Shown here piece after piece: positions 1-8,787 of a stretch of DNA of 44,209 bases. The position numbers were made by a program, and so were the translations under genes. The DNA comes from a virus. Below the pieces are notes generated by a model, which did no database searches, was not told the origin of the DNA, and saw nothing but the letters and a program-made list of their open reading frames with translations. Each line of letters opens with the position of its first letter. Position 1 is the first letter of the stretch. The stretch lies in IMG/VR virus record IMGVR_UViG_3300031565_000089, positions 1 through 44,209 of that record; one strand, given 5' to 3'.

Positions 1-1
1 G

Positions 2-15
2 GTCATTTTGCAACT
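2..15 (+). repeat. Terminal direct repeat, left copy
   Basis: GTCATTTTGCAACT, identical to 44196-44209. The repeat begins at base 2, not base 1, so it is not a plain assembly overlap; joined as a circle the two copies would be tandem with one base between them. Confidence 0.6.
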
Positions 16-63
16 GACATTTTTCAAATTCTGAATTATAAATATGAGGGTTTACAATTAAGG

Positions 64-92
64 TTGACAACGATTTATAAAAAAAATATAAT
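64..92 (+). promoter_or_regulatory. Consensus sigma-70-type promoter for the packaging/late operon
   Basis: TTGACA (64-69), a 17-base spacer and TATAAT (87-92) form a perfect consensus promoter. The -10 box ends only 9 bases before the ATG at 102, so transcription would start at about 98-102. The terminase mRNA would then be leaderless or nearly so. No Shine-Dalgarno site lies between -10 and ATG. Confidence 0.85.
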
Positions 93-101
93 TAATCTAT
101 C

Positions 102-887
102 ATGAAAACACTTGTCAACCAGTCCCAAACAGCAAAATTAGTCGGCTGCAGCCGTAACAATCTTAGTAAAATGTGGAGGAAGGAAAAGGCTTCCCCCGGG
201 AGCTATTCTTTCTTTTCTGGAAAAGGCGAAATCAATATTTCAGACGATGATTTTAAAAACCGTTACGGGGATCATGTAAAAGAATGGGAAAAGATACAAA
301 CTGAAAAAAACAAGCTTTTAATTAAGCCGAAACCTATTCATATTGAAGTTGAACCCGAAGAAATTAAAACTCAAAGTGATTTACTATTCGAAGAAGATGA
401 TATTAAACCAATTGAACAGGAAATCGAACCGAAACCGAAAACACCTAAACAGCTTGAACAGGACAAAGTCAAAACAGAACAGGAAAAAGAGGACGAATAC
501 ACATCCGGGGACCCTCAACTTGACGCCCTTCGGAAGAAATCAACAAAAGCAAAATATATAAAACAAATAAATGACGCTGAAAAATCGAAAATAGAGCTTG
601 AAAAAGTTCGTTCGAAGCTTGTAGAAATCGAAACGCTCGGGGATACCTGTATCGGCTACCTTGCGGCCTTTAATCATAATATTATGGACTTCCCGAAATC
701 AATTGTTGACGATTTCGAAGCAGCTATGAAAACAAATAAAACCAGATCCGACAAAATCGATATAATATTAAAACCTATCTGCATTCAAATAAAAGAAACC
801 ATAAGTCAAATAACAACAGAGCTCGACCGGGAAAGAAACAAGGCCTATCGAGAAGAGCATAAAACTAAAAAAGAAATGGTATTATGA
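102..887 (+). CDS. Terminase small subunit, Nu1-like
   Basis: Likely DNA-recognition subunit of the packaging motor, which would bind the cos/pac site in the adjacent gene-free region. The N-terminal 55 residues look like a winged helix-turn-helix (a SQTAKLVGCSRNNLSKMWRK-type helix pair, then a turn rich in Gly and Ser). A long acidic Pro/Glu/Lys linker (about residues 70-130) and a helical C-terminal oligomerisation domain follow. This is the same order as in lambda Nu1, although at 261 residues it is longer than Nu1 (about 180). It lies just before the large subunit. The ATG at 102 is chosen because the HTH begins there; there is no SD and the promoter -10 is 9 bases upstream. The assignment rests on domain layout and position. 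Confidence 0.7.
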   Translation: MKTLVNQSQTAKLVGCSRNNLSKMWRKEKASPGSYSFFSGKGEINISDDDFKNRYGDHVKEWEKIQTEKNKLLIKPKPIHIEVEPEEIKTQSDLLFEEDDIKPIEQEIEPKPKTPKQLEQDKVKTEQEKEDEYTSGDPQLDALRKKSTKAKYIKQINDAEKSKIELEKVRSKLVEIETLGDTCIGYLAAFNHNIMDFPKSIVDDFEAAMKTNKTRSDKIDIILKPICIQIKETISQITTELDRERNKAYREEHKTKKEMVL

Positions 888-897
888 GGGGCAATCG

Positions 898-1095
898 ATG
901 ACAGTTTTTATAGTTGAAAGATTCGGAGTTGATCAACAAGGAATATTCGGAATTTTTTCTACAGAAGAAAAAGCAAATAACGCCTTAAAAATTGCAAAAT
1001 TAGGCGAAACAGATAATTATCATAGTTTCCAGATAGAAGAATTAACGGTCGATAATATACAGGACTATTTTAATAAAGACAGAAAAAAAATATGA
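898..1095 (+). CDS. Small protein between terminase subunits, DUF7336-like
   Basis: 65 residues with good SD (GAGGGG, 7 bases before the ATG). The pattern 'VFIVERFG... GIFSTEEKANNAL... FQIEELTVD' resembles the small phage/plasmid proteins grouped as DUF7336, whose role is unknown. Its TGA overlaps the next ATG as ATGA (1092-1095), so the large terminase is probably translationally coupled to it. Function not known. Confidence 0.6.
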   Translation: MTVFIVERFGVDQQGIFGIFSTEEKANNALKIAKLGETDNYHSFQIEELTVDNIQDYFNKDRKKI

Positions 1096-3059
1096 GTAAA
1101 AACCCTCCCCGCGTAAAAAGTGACTTAGATTATTTATTTCACAAAATTCTTGAACTCCCGAAAGAAAAGATAACCGGAAACATTGTGGAAACTGCGGAAC
1201 GAATCCGCGTATTCCCGCCCGGTTCACCATTCCCGGGAAAACAGAAATATTCAAAAACGCCGTATATGATAGAGCCGGCTATGGAGTTGAGCCCACAAAG
1301 TGACACCGTCGAAGTAGTTATTTGTAAAGCCGGGCAAATGGGCGCCACTGCCGGAACTTCTGAACCTCTGATTTTATTTAAAATAGATCAGGATCCGGGG
1401 CCAGTTCTTGCCATTACTGCAAATGATGAACTTGCGAAGACATGGAACGACGACCGGCTTGACCCTATGCTGAAGTATTCCGGGGTTATATCTAAATTAA
1501 AAAATACTATTGATAAAAATTCGCAGCATGGCGGAAAAGGAAACACCGCTTTAAAAAAGACATGGCACGGCGGGCGCCTTGATATAAAAACTTATGGTAA
1601 AGTTTCACAGATTCGACAGATTAGTTATTCACATGTTATTCTTGAAGAAGAAGAAGAAGCCGAAGCAGCTTTAAAAGCCCGGGGCGCGAAACAGGGAAAA
1701 TTCCGGGATATAGCTTACGCCAGAACCAGAGCATACAGGGGCCGGCGAAAAATATTAAGGATTTCAACTCCTCTTATTAAAGAAACCTCGACAATATGGA
1801 AAGCTTTTCTTGATGGTGATCAAAATTATTATTATATTGCCTGCCCTGATTGCGGCCATATGCAGCGCCTTGAATGGAGATTTTTAAAATATTCTACTAA
1901 TGAACACAAAATAGTTGATATAGAATCAGTTTATTACGAATGTCAGGGCGAAAGCTGCAATTATCATATAGCAAATGAAGAAAAAACCGCGATTCTTGTT
2001 CCCGAATGTCTCGGTGGTTCCGCAAAATGGATTCCGCATAATAAAGAAAAAGCCAGACCGAAAACAAAATCTTATCAATTTTCAGCTCTTTACGCGCCCG
2101 TCGGGATGGATTCATGGGCAGATTTAGCGCAACAATGGGTCGACGCTCAAGGGGACCCGGAAAAATTGCAGGTTTTTATTAATCTGAATCTAGGCGAACC
2201 GTTCGAAGATCAGAGCGACGCTCCCCCGGCCGAAACCCTTCACGTTTTAAAAGGTTCGTATCAGCGCGGGCAGCTTCCGACCCCGGATGAAGGTTTCCCG
2301 CTTTTTACTATGATCGGCGCTGACGTTCAGCATGGTAATAAACGCGGCGGAGAATGGGTCGTCGGAAAAGAGCCCCGGATTGAAGCGTCATTAATAGGCT
2401 TCGGCCTCAATAACAGAACGTGGGTAATTGAACACTATGTTATAAAGGGGGCCGTCACGGACTGGAAATCAGGCGCGTATAAGAAATTTAAAGACATGAT
2501 TGTTAAAAAGAGATTTCCTATTCAACCATTAAAAATATTTATTGACTCTGCGCACCAAACTATTGAAGTAAAAAAATTCTGTAATGGCGGAAATAATATT
2601 TTCCCGATTATGGGTGACGGAAGAATGAAAGAAAAATTCTTTAAAAGAATTGACCTGCAGGATTACCGGTCCGGTGACGGTTCCCCGCTTGCCATGTATG
2701 AATTAAAAACGAATCCGGTTAAACGTCTTATATATAATAGACTCGGTTTAAGATATGACCAGATCGGGAAAGAATACCCTGACGGTTATATGATGTTCCC
2801 TGTTGATATTACGCATCAGTACTTTGAACAGCTAACAGCGGAGCGCCCGGTCCCTATTTTAAAGAACGGAAAAAAGATCGGTTACAATTGGGACGCCGGC
2901 GGGCGAAGCAATGAAGCGCTTGACTGTTTTGTTTATGCAATTATGGCGCTTTATGTTTATATGTTTGAAACAAGCGTCGCCGCCGGCGAAGAATCAACGA
3001 ATGAAAGGGCTTTTTGGATTTATGCCGCGCGGAAGTTTTCGCACCGTTTGGCGGGATAA
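1092..3059 (+). CDS. Terminase large subunit, GpA family
   Basis: ATP-driven DNA translocase and nuclease that fills the prohead. 655 residues. The ATPase domain has a Walker-A-like loop around residues 79-88 (CKAGQMGATAG; a deviant P-loop without GKS, as is common in GpA proteins) and an acidic Walker B strand near 181-187 (HVILEEEE). A zinc ribbon lies at C251/C254 and C284/C289. The nuclease domain starts with the metal-binding Asp of GADVQ (D411) and ends with the family's NEALDC-x-VYA block near residue 630. The length matches lambda gpA (641). It is coupled to the preceding gene by ATGA overlap. Confidence 0.95.
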   Translation: MSKNPPRVKSDLDYLFHKILELPKEKITGNIVETAERIRVFPPGSPFPGKQKYSKTPYMIEPAMELSPQSDTVEVVICKAGQMGATAGTSEPLILFKIDQDPGPVLAITANDELAKTWNDDRLDPMLKYSGVISKLKNTIDKNSQHGGKGNTALKKTWHGGRLDIKTYGKVSQIRQISYSHVILEEEEEAEAALKARGAKQGKFRDIAYARTRAYRGRRKILRISTPLIKETSTIWKAFLDGDQNYYYIACPDCGHMQRLEWRFLKYSTNEHKIVDIESVYYECQGESCNYHIANEEKTAILVPECLGGSAKWIPHNKEKARPKTKSYQFSALYAPVGMDSWADLAQQWVDAQGDPEKLQVFINLNLGEPFEDQSDAPPAETLHVLKGSYQRGQLPTPDEGFPLFTMIGADVQHGNKRGGEWVVGKEPRIEASLIGFGLNNRTWVIEHYVIKGAVTDWKSGAYKKFKDMIVKKRFPIQPLKIFIDSAHQTIEVKKFCNGGNNIFPIMGDGRMKEKFFKRIDLQDYRSGDGSPLAMYELKTNPVKRLIYNRLGLRYDQIGKEYPDGYMMFPVDITHQYFEQLTAERPVPILKNGKKIGYNWDAGGRSNEALDCFVYAIMALYVYMFETSVAAGEESTNERAFWIYAARKFSHRLAG

Positions 3060-3071
3060 CGTTTTAGAAAC

Positions 3072-3100
3072 TTGATAAAAAATAGAAAGGGGTTTACAAT
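3072..3100 (+). promoter_or_regulatory. Probable promoter giving a leaderless gpW-like mRNA
   Basis: TTGATA (3072-3077), 17 bases, then TACAAT (3095-3100), ending 6 bases before the ATG at 3107. The only GGGG stretch (3089-3092) lies 14 bases from the ATG, inside the promoter spacer, so it is badly placed as an SD. The predicted start of transcription coincides with the ATG. Confidence 0.55.
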
Positions 3101-3106
3101 AAAGCC

Positions 3107-3358
3107 ATGAGTTGTACAAGCTTATATACAGACGACGAATTAGTCGACAAAATAAAAGAAATAAATGTTTCTCTCGACGAAGCTATTTCAAAAACAGATT
3201 TAGACACCGGACAGTCAAAACATGAAGTTTCGCAATCTCTCAGGACCTTAAGAGAACAGAGAGAATATTATATAAATCTTTTATATAATCAAAATCCCTC
3301 GCTTGCTGCATGTATTGCCGGGGAACAAGTTATTCAATACCGGGGGCGGCGATGTTAA
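3107..3358 (+). CDS. gpW-like head-tail joining protein
   Basis: 83 residues, mostly two helices (residues 8-25 and 36-62) ending in a basic 'YRGRRC' tail. Size and position (between large terminase and portal) match lambda gpW, which sits in the portal ring and stops DNA leaking out. The shared pattern is a leading helix, a short hairpin and 'SLRTLREQREYYINLL'. It overlaps the portal gene by 7 bases. It lacks a well-placed SD and may be read from its own leaderless transcript as well as from the operon mRNA. Confidence 0.6.
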   Translation: MSCTSLYTDDELVDKIKEINVSLDEAISKTDLDTGQSKHEVSQSLRTLREQREYYINLLYNQNPSLAACIAGEQVIQYRGRRC

Positions 3359-5091
3359 ACGACTACAGGGCCGCGCTTAGATGGTCCCGGGCTCAATCTA
3401 AGGTTAATAACGCCGTCGGCGTTTTATCAAAACACGGTTTAGGTTTTTCAAGAACTGACGGTGTTATAGGCGACCCGGGGAAGGTTTCCCGCCGCGAAAG
3501 CAAGAAAATTTCAGCAGCAACCGACACAATGGACAGATTCAAGGCCGGATTCTTTACAGAAAAGCAGCAGTTTAAACCAGAAAACCCCCTTGCACCTATT
3601 AGATATACACCAATTAAATTTGCAGATTATGCGAATGTACAAAAAAAATCACTTGAACAACTCAGCGAATCAATGCACTTAAGGGCCGGCGTAAAATTCT
3701 TACAGCGGGCCAACTTCGATCCGCGGTTACAGGCTCACCCGAATAGAAGAATTTTAAATATCTCACCTGAAGACGCGCAAAATTGGTCGTCTAATATTGA
3801 AAGTTTATGGAGAGATGATAAAGAATCAAAATCATGGGACGAATCTTTTCAAAATAATTATCCGCAGATTGCGGACATGGCTTTATGGTCATATGTTGGA
3901 ATCGGTGAATTCTTTTGTATACGCCGGGCTTATTTCAATGACGCCGACAGAATAACAAATATATCATTACAAATGATTAGCCCTTTTCAGATTAAATCGC
4001 CTTATTGGTACGGGTCCCATTCAATAAATTGTTATAATTATAATGGTCATTCCCTTGTTGCTATTCCCGCCGGTGATTTCCTCGGGTCAATAGAGGATGG
4101 AAATTATGTTGAATCAGGAATTGAATATAATTCAAAAAATGAAGAAATAGCGATTTATATTGAACCTTCCCGCTTTGGCGAAGACTGGATCCGGATTCCC
4201 TGTAAAACTGAATCAGGCTTTCAACAGGTCTTACACGGTTTTAAACAATCAGACCCGGGTCAGAAAAGAGGAATGGCAGAAAGTGCGACAGCATGGCATG
4301 AATATTGTAATATTCGCGACCTATGTTTATTTGAACTTGAAAGCGCCCGTTTAAATACAGTTGTAGCCGGAACAGTTACGGCAGATTCCAACGCGCAGCC
4401 TAACGGCCGTTCAGGTATGGATAAAATCGGTGAAATAAATTGGGACGCTGTAGACGGTGAAGGGTCAACACTTGCGGCCTATGAAGATCCCGGATATTCT
4501 GTTAGGTCCGTAGAGGGCGGCGGTTTTATTGTTCAGAATTTTACACCCGGTTACAAATATCAAGAATTAAGCACTTCTCGGCCGAATGTTAATATTCCTA
4601 AATATATCGACGAATTACTAAAATATATTTATCCTAGTAATTTCGGATTAGCAATTACAGTCGTTAATCATAAATTTGAAGGATCTTACAATGCTTCAAA
4701 AGGCGCAATTGATCTTTCATGGAAAAACGGCGTTGAATATGAATTAAAACAATTCTCCTCGGATTTCCATAGGCCTAATTATTCCGCATGGTTAGCCGGA
4801 AAGGTAGCCACAGGCGAAACAATCGCGCCCGGGTGGGAAATTCCCCGAAGCCGGAACGCATGGGCCAGTATGTCAATTATAACACCGCCTAGACCTTCCT
4901 TGAACCCATTTCAGGAAGCAAGAGCGGCCGCAATGAAAATAAAAGAGGGCGTTTCTAATCGTGAATATGAATCGCAGCAATTAACAGGAACATCCGCTGA
5001 AGAAAACGCCGAAAGGTTAAGAGGCGAAAACGAAAAACTTTCATTCGCGAATGAACCATTATCAGAAAAGGAGACCTCCGGAAATGCCTAG
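3352..5091 (+). CDS. Portal protein, lambda GpB family
   Basis: Dodecameric ring at the head vertex through which DNA is pumped. 579 residues from the ATG at 3352. An in-frame ATG at 3310 is possible, but it lies deep inside the gpW-like gene and has no SD, while 3352 follows GGGGGCGG. Family features include the N-terminal 'RAALRWSRAQSKVNNAV' helix, the central 'NYPQIADMALWSYVGIGEFFCIRR' block and the late 'FEGSYNASKGAIDLSWKNGVEYE' crown/stem segment followed by a polar, disordered tail. It overlaps the next gene by 8 bases. Confidence 0.93.
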   Translation: MLNDYRAALRWSRAQSKVNNAVGVLSKHGLGFSRTDGVIGDPGKVSRRESKKISAATDTMDRFKAGFFTEKQQFKPENPLAPIRYTPIKFADYANVQKKSLEQLSESMHLRAGVKFLQRANFDPRLQAHPNRRILNISPEDAQNWSSNIESLWRDDKESKSWDESFQNNYPQIADMALWSYVGIGEFFCIRRAYFNDADRITNISLQMISPFQIKSPYWYGSHSINCYNYNGHSLVAIPAGDFLGSIEDGNYVESGIEYNSKNEEIAIYIEPSRFGEDWIRIPCKTESGFQQVLHGFKQSDPGQKRGMAESATAWHEYCNIRDLCLFELESARLNTVVAGTVTADSNAQPNGRSGMDKIGEINWDAVDGEGSTLAAYEDPGYSVRSVEGGGFIVQNFTPGYKYQELSTSRPNVNIPKYIDELLKYIYPSNFGLAITVVNHKFEGSYNASKGAIDLSWKNGVEYELKQFSSDFHRPNYSAWLAGKVATGETIAPGWEIPRSRNAWASMSIITPPRPSLNPFQEARAAAMKIKEGVSNREYESQQLTGTSAEENAERLRGENEKLSFANEPLSEKETSGNA

Positions 5092-6361
5092 ATATATTTA
5101 TTATGCAATGGAAGAAGAAACCTTACAGGGTTATATTGATCATAAAAATTTGATTTCTGAACAGTCTATCAACCTTTCAGCTGAAGAAGTCAGTAGAATA
5201 AAACTAGAACTTGAAGAATTCCGGGTAAATGACCGGGTTTTATTCACCATTGACGGAAACACCGCTTCAATGAATATTTCAGGCGTTCTGGAACCAAAAC
5301 CGGACCCCTGCGCAATAATGTTCGGCTTTGACATGACGACTTATTCCGATATTATAAACGGTATTTCTGAAGCTGAAGCGAACCCGGCAATTGAAAACAT
5401 GAAATTGTTTTTCGATACTCCCGGGGGAAATATCGTCGGGCTTTTTAAGGCCTGCGATTCTGTCCGAAATTCTTCTTTGAATATTACCGGAATAGTTGTC
5501 GGAATGGCTGCAAGTGCGGGATATGCTCTTTTATCACAATGTGATAGAATAGAATTAGAAAATGAATCAAACGAAGTCGGTTCAATCGGCGTCAGAACTG
5601 ACAGAATTGACAGGACAGAACAGGACCGACAAAACGGCGTTGTTCGTCATACGCTTGTTTCAGAAAATGCGCCTAATAAAGTTTCTGATATTTCAACAGA
5701 AAAAGGAAGACTGCAGGTTATTGAAAGAATAACCAAATTTGAAAGTGTATTTATTGATTATGTAGCAATCGGCAGGAATACCACCGCCGAAAACGTAAAA
5801 GAGAATTTCGGAAAAGGGGGAATGCTCATCGCCAGAGAAGCCCTTCAAGCCGGAATGATTGATAACATAATTTCAACCATAAATAAACCCGTCGCTTTAA
5901 GTGACGTTAAATCGCCTGTAAGCATAACCGGCCAGACGGAAACATTAGAACAAGGAGATAACATGGCAGACATTACCATGAGTGAAGAAGATTTTCAGGC
6001 AAAAATCGAAGCCGCCGCAAATGGCGCCGCCGAAAAAACAGCCGAAAAACTGACAGCTACATTTGAAGCTGACAGAAAAGCAGAAGCAGCCGAAGCGGAA
6101 AGAAAATCCGGTTTTAGTGCTCTTCTGGCCGCCTATCCTGAACAGGCCTCAATGATTAACGACGAAATCGCAAAAGAAGACGCACACGCGACCGCAGAAT
6201 TTGCGCTTAAAGTCGGATCCGCTGAAAAGTCAAGGCTTTCAGCAGCTGCAGAACTTGAAGCAGCAGCAAAAGAGAAAACCGGGGAAACTGGAACAAAAAC
6301 AAACGCTTCAGAAAAAAATTCCGGGGACACTTTCATGTCCGAATTTAAAGGAGCTATGTAA
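5084..6361 (+). CDS. Prohead protease fused to scaffold, S49/gpC-like
   Basis: 425 residues. Residues 60-250 form a ClpP-like S49 peptidase: 'DTPGG' at 111-115, the nucleophile Ser144 in MAASAGY, and Lys199 as a candidate dyad partner. From about residue 294 it is a low-complexity Ala/Glu/Lys helical scaffold ending in 'FMSEFKGAM'. In lambda the same arrangement is gpC with nested Nu3: the protease matures the prohead and removes the scaffold. The start at 5084 is chosen over 5051 because AAGGAGA lies 10 bases upstream. It overlaps portal by 8 bases and its stop shares one base with the decoration gene's ATG. Confidence 0.9.
   Translation: MPRYIYYAMEEETLQGYIDHKNLISEQSINLSAEEVSRIKLELEEFRVNDRVLFTIDGNTASMNISGVLEPKPDPCAIMFGFDMTTYSDIINGISEAEANPAIENMKLFFDTPGGNIVGLFKACDSVRNSSLNITGIVVGMAASAGYALLSQCDRIELENESNEVGSIGVRTDRIDRTEQDRQNGVVRHTLVSENAPNKVSDISTEKGRLQVIERITKFESVFIDYVAIGRNTTAENVKENFGKGGMLIAREALQAGMIDNIISTINKPVALSDVKSPVSITGQTETLEQGDNMADITMSEEDFQAKIEAAANGAAEKTAEKLTATFEADRKAEAAEAERKSGFSALLAAYPEQASMINDEIAKEDAHATAEFALKVGSAEKSRLSAAAELEAAAKEKTGETGTKTNASEKNSGDTFMSEFKGAM
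5963..6361 (+). CDS. Nested scaffold protein (Nu3-like internal start)
   Basis: In-frame ATG at 5963 inside the protease gene, preceded by a strong SD (AAGGAGA at 5952-5958, 4 bases before the ATG). The product would be the last 132 residues, almost all charged helix (repeated AAE/EAK), as expected of an assembly scaffold. Same nested design as lambda C/Nu3. The SD is stronger than that of most genes here, consistent with a scaffold being needed in excess over protease. Confidence 0.8.
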   Translation: MADITMSEEDFQAKIEAAANGAAEKTAEKLTATFEADRKAEAAEAERKSGFSALLAAYPEQASMINDEIAKEDAHATAEFALKVGSAEKSRLSAAAELEAAAKEKTGETGTKTNASEKNSGDTFMSEFKGAM

Positions 6362-6744
6362 TGTCACAGACTCAAATAGATCATAATGACCTGTTTTATG
6401 GTGTAAAAGGCGAACCGGCCAGAATCAAAAAACAGACAATTTTGACAACCCAGGGCGTTCTTGCGCCCGGGACTGTTCTTGTTCCCAATGCGGCCGGGAA
6501 ATTGATTGTTCCCGCAGATAAAACAACATTAACAATCGGTTGGTGTATTCTTCTTGAAACTGCAGACACTGGAAGCGGCGACGTAACCGGGGTTAAAACT
6601 GGAATTTCAGGCGGAATCGACGAATCCGACATTCGTCTTGTTGGGGCTCTTGCTGCATATGACGACGGCGTTCGGCAGTTGTTACAGCAGGCCAGTATTT
6701 ATGTTCAGAACAGAACAAATTCAATTAAAGTAGCAGGAGAGTAA
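6361..6744 (+). CDS. Head decoration protein, gpD-like
   Basis: 127-residue beta-rich protein that caps capsid three-fold sites in the lambda family. The recognisable part is 'GVLAPGTVLVPNAAGKLIV... TIGWCILLETADT... GAL' (HDPD family). SD AAAGGAG is 9 bases upstream. Located between scaffold and major capsid gene exactly as D is in lambda. Confidence 0.85.
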   Translation: MSQTQIDHNDLFYGVKGEPARIKKQTILTTQGVLAPGTVLVPNAAGKLIVPADKTTLTIGWCILLETADTGSGDVTGVKTGISGGIDESDIRLVGALAAYDDGVRQLLQQASIYVQNRTNSIKVAGE

Positions 6745-6748
6745 AACC

Positions 6749-7978
6749 ATGAGTAGCATAATTGATGCATATCAGAGGTCTTATGAAGCCATCGCGGCCG
6801 ATCAGGATCTTGCCGTAGCAACGCCGTTTACAGCGATGCACCTTCAGCAGAAACCTATGATCGATTTCGGAACTGATCAGGTCACAATCGAAGTATACAA
6901 GGGAAATAGAAAAGTTGCTCCTTTGGTTTCTCGAAGAACACCCGGTTCAGATATTGACGACACAATTATCCGCCCCGGTGTTTCTGGCGCTAATGATTAT
7001 CTTTTCGCATTAATTCAGCAGGAATTACAGCTGAACGCCGGCGAACTGAATAAGAGAATTCCCGGTGAAACACCTTTCACTACTGGAAACGCTGACGACA
7101 TTAAAATGATGCGTCAAAGATTCTGGATGATGAAAATGGCAATGGATGCCACAAAAAGAATTCTTACAAGAAATGAATTGCTTGCGATTCAGTCTTATTT
7201 CGAGGCTGAACAGAATATCGGTGATACTTTTCAGGGCGCGACAAAACTTGTTTTTCCTCGTTCCTCAACGCTGAAAAATAGAACTGTTTCTGTTTCATGG
7301 GCAGCAGCTGCGACCGCTGCTCCATGGACCGATTACGGAAACGCTCAGAAAGAAATTAAATCAAAAAGCCAGATTGATGGTAAAAACGTTTGGATTTCTT
7401 TCCTTCCTTCCGCTGCAATGGAAAACCTTAAGGCTGTTTACAGAAGTCAGAGAGCCGCGAAAGATACAGGGCCAAACCTTGAATACAACGAATTCAAGTT
7501 CAACCCTGAACAGGAAGTTCCGCAGGGATTCCAGTTCCTTATCGATAATGGTATGGAATATAACGGATGGATTCGGTCTGATTACAGTAATTCAAGAATT
7601 CACCTGTTTACGCTTCCTGAAGGCTATGACTCGACAGCAGACGACAGCGCAGAAACTTACACTGACTTTTTGTCTGGTAATACTGTTTCTCTTTGCCTCT
7701 TCAGTCCTTCATACTTTAAAGCGTATTTCGGACCGGGGAAGAAAAATCCTCCTTCACTCGATCTTTACCAGAGAATTCTCCCCGCAATGGATATTCCTTC
7801 CGTAAGTCCTGCCGGTCTTACTCTCGGAACTTCTTTTGTTCCCGCAAGAACAATGTTATTGAATCTTTTCGAGCTCGGGAAAAATGAAGGTTTCGGCGGC
7901 GTTATTGAACACGCTCCGATTTTCGCAAATATTCGACCTGATGTTGTCGCTACTATCGCAACAACAACAACAGCGTAA
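6749..7978 (+). CDS. Major capsid protein, lambda gpE family
   Basis: 409 residues forming the icosahedral shell. HK97-fold gpE-type features: the early 'IEVYKGNRKVAPLVSRR' strand, the long spine-helix region around residues 125-170, and a C-terminal beta domain with 'PARTMLLNLFELGKNEGFGGVIEHAPI'. SD CAGGAGA. Longer than lambda gpE (341). Codon use here is smoother (few CCCGGG), typical of a highly expressed gene. Confidence 0.9.
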   Translation: MSSIIDAYQRSYEAIAADQDLAVATPFTAMHLQQKPMIDFGTDQVTIEVYKGNRKVAPLVSRRTPGSDIDDTIIRPGVSGANDYLFALIQQELQLNAGELNKRIPGETPFTTGNADDIKMMRQRFWMMKMAMDATKRILTRNELLAIQSYFEAEQNIGDTFQGATKLVFPRSSTLKNRTVSVSWAAAATAAPWTDYGNAQKEIKSKSQIDGKNVWISFLPSAAMENLKAVYRSQRAAKDTGPNLEYNEFKFNPEQEVPQGFQFLIDNGMEYNGWIRSDYSNSRIHLFTLPEGYDSTADDSAETYTDFLSGNTVSLCLFSPSYFKAYFGPGKKNPPSLDLYQRILPAMDIPSVSPAGLTLGTSFVPARTMLLNLFELGKNEGFGGVIEHAPIFANIRPDVVATIATTTTA

Positions 7979-7993
7979 GGGGGTTGATATTAT

Positions 7994-8398
7994 ATGAACG
8001 ATAAAGAAAAATATTACCTTAGAAAGGGAACAAAAATCGGGAACCCTTCCCTCCCGGGCGGGACTCTCGAGGCTAAAACCGATTTTCTTCTTGTCGAAAA
8101 GAAATATTATCCCATAATCGGGGCTAGTATGGATTATCTAGTTTCTGCCGGAAAAGCTGTTACGGCAGCCGGACGGGTTGAAATAGAAGATAAAGAAAGA
8201 AAAGAGGCTGCAGCTGAAGAGCAAAAAAAAGAAGATGAAGCAGCAAAAAAGAAGCTAAGAGCCGAAAGGCTTGACGCTCTTAAGGTTCAGGCTTCCGAAT
8301 TGAAGATTGAATTTGAAAAAGGTACTTCATACAAGGACCTTGAAGAACTCATTGCAGACAAAATCGCCGCCGATAAAAAAGCCGGAGAAAATAAATAA
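7994..8398 (+). CDS. Small head protein with charged helix and HeH/LEM-like end (FI-like position)
   Basis: 134 residues: an N-terminal 50-residue beta-type domain, a Lys/Glu/Ala-rich helix (about 70-100), then 'RLDALKVQASELKIEFEKGTSYKDLEELIADK', which resembles the HeH/LEM helix-extended-helix motif common at the end of phage head proteins. Its place after the capsid gene is that of lambda FI, which assists packaging. It overlaps the next ATG by one base. Specific role inferred from position only. Confidence 0.5.
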   Translation: MNDKEKYYLRKGTKIGNPSLPGGTLEAKTDFLLVEKKYYPIIGASMDYLVSAGKAVTAAGRVEIEDKERKEAAAEEQKKEDEAAKKKLRAERLDALKVQASELKIEFEKGTSYKDLEELIADKIAADKKAGENK

Positions 8399-8787
8399 TG
8401 AGTTTGCTCGACTTTCACGCTAAGACGCTGAAAAAATCAGTAAAATGGCACGGCCGGCCCGTTACATTAACGGACCTGAATGACGTTGTTTATGTTGGTT
8501 TAATCGCGCTTTGGAATGACGTCGAGCATGTATTAAAAGTTGAAAACTTGAACGGTGATCCAATGGGCAACCGTTCAAGTTTATATATTGACAGGGATAG
8601 TTTACAACTTGAATCAGGAGAAATAAAACCCGTCGCCGGTTGGATAGCTTTTGGAAGTCCGAATTCTTACGATGCAGAAAAAGAATATTTAATCGAAATT
8701 CCGAAACAAGATTTTCAACTACCCGGGCTTTTAATGTTTCTTTCTGATATTAACCCGGGCGCTACAAAATGGGATAAACCATCATGA
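8398..8787 (+). CDS. Probable head-completion / stopper protein
   Basis: 129 residues, beta-barrel-like (alternating hydrophobic strands, 'SSLYIDRDSLQLESGEIKPVAGW'). It sits between the capsid genes and the tail sheath in the slot of lambda FII-type connectors, which close the portal and receive the tail. Starts at TAATG and ends in an ATGA overlap with the next gene. Family not recognised; the call is from gene order. Confidence 0.45.
   Translation: MSLLDFHAKTLKKSVKWHGRPVTLTDLNDVVYVGLIALWNDVEHVLKVENLNGDPMGNRSSLYIDRDSLQLESGEIKPVAGWIAFGSPNSYDAEKEYLIEIPKQDFQLPGLLMFLSDINPGATKWDKPS

Noticed and set aside
343-561. 72-codon frame inside the small terminase gene
   Set aside because: Lys/Asn/Arg-rich product typical of an out-of-frame reading of the acidic linker.
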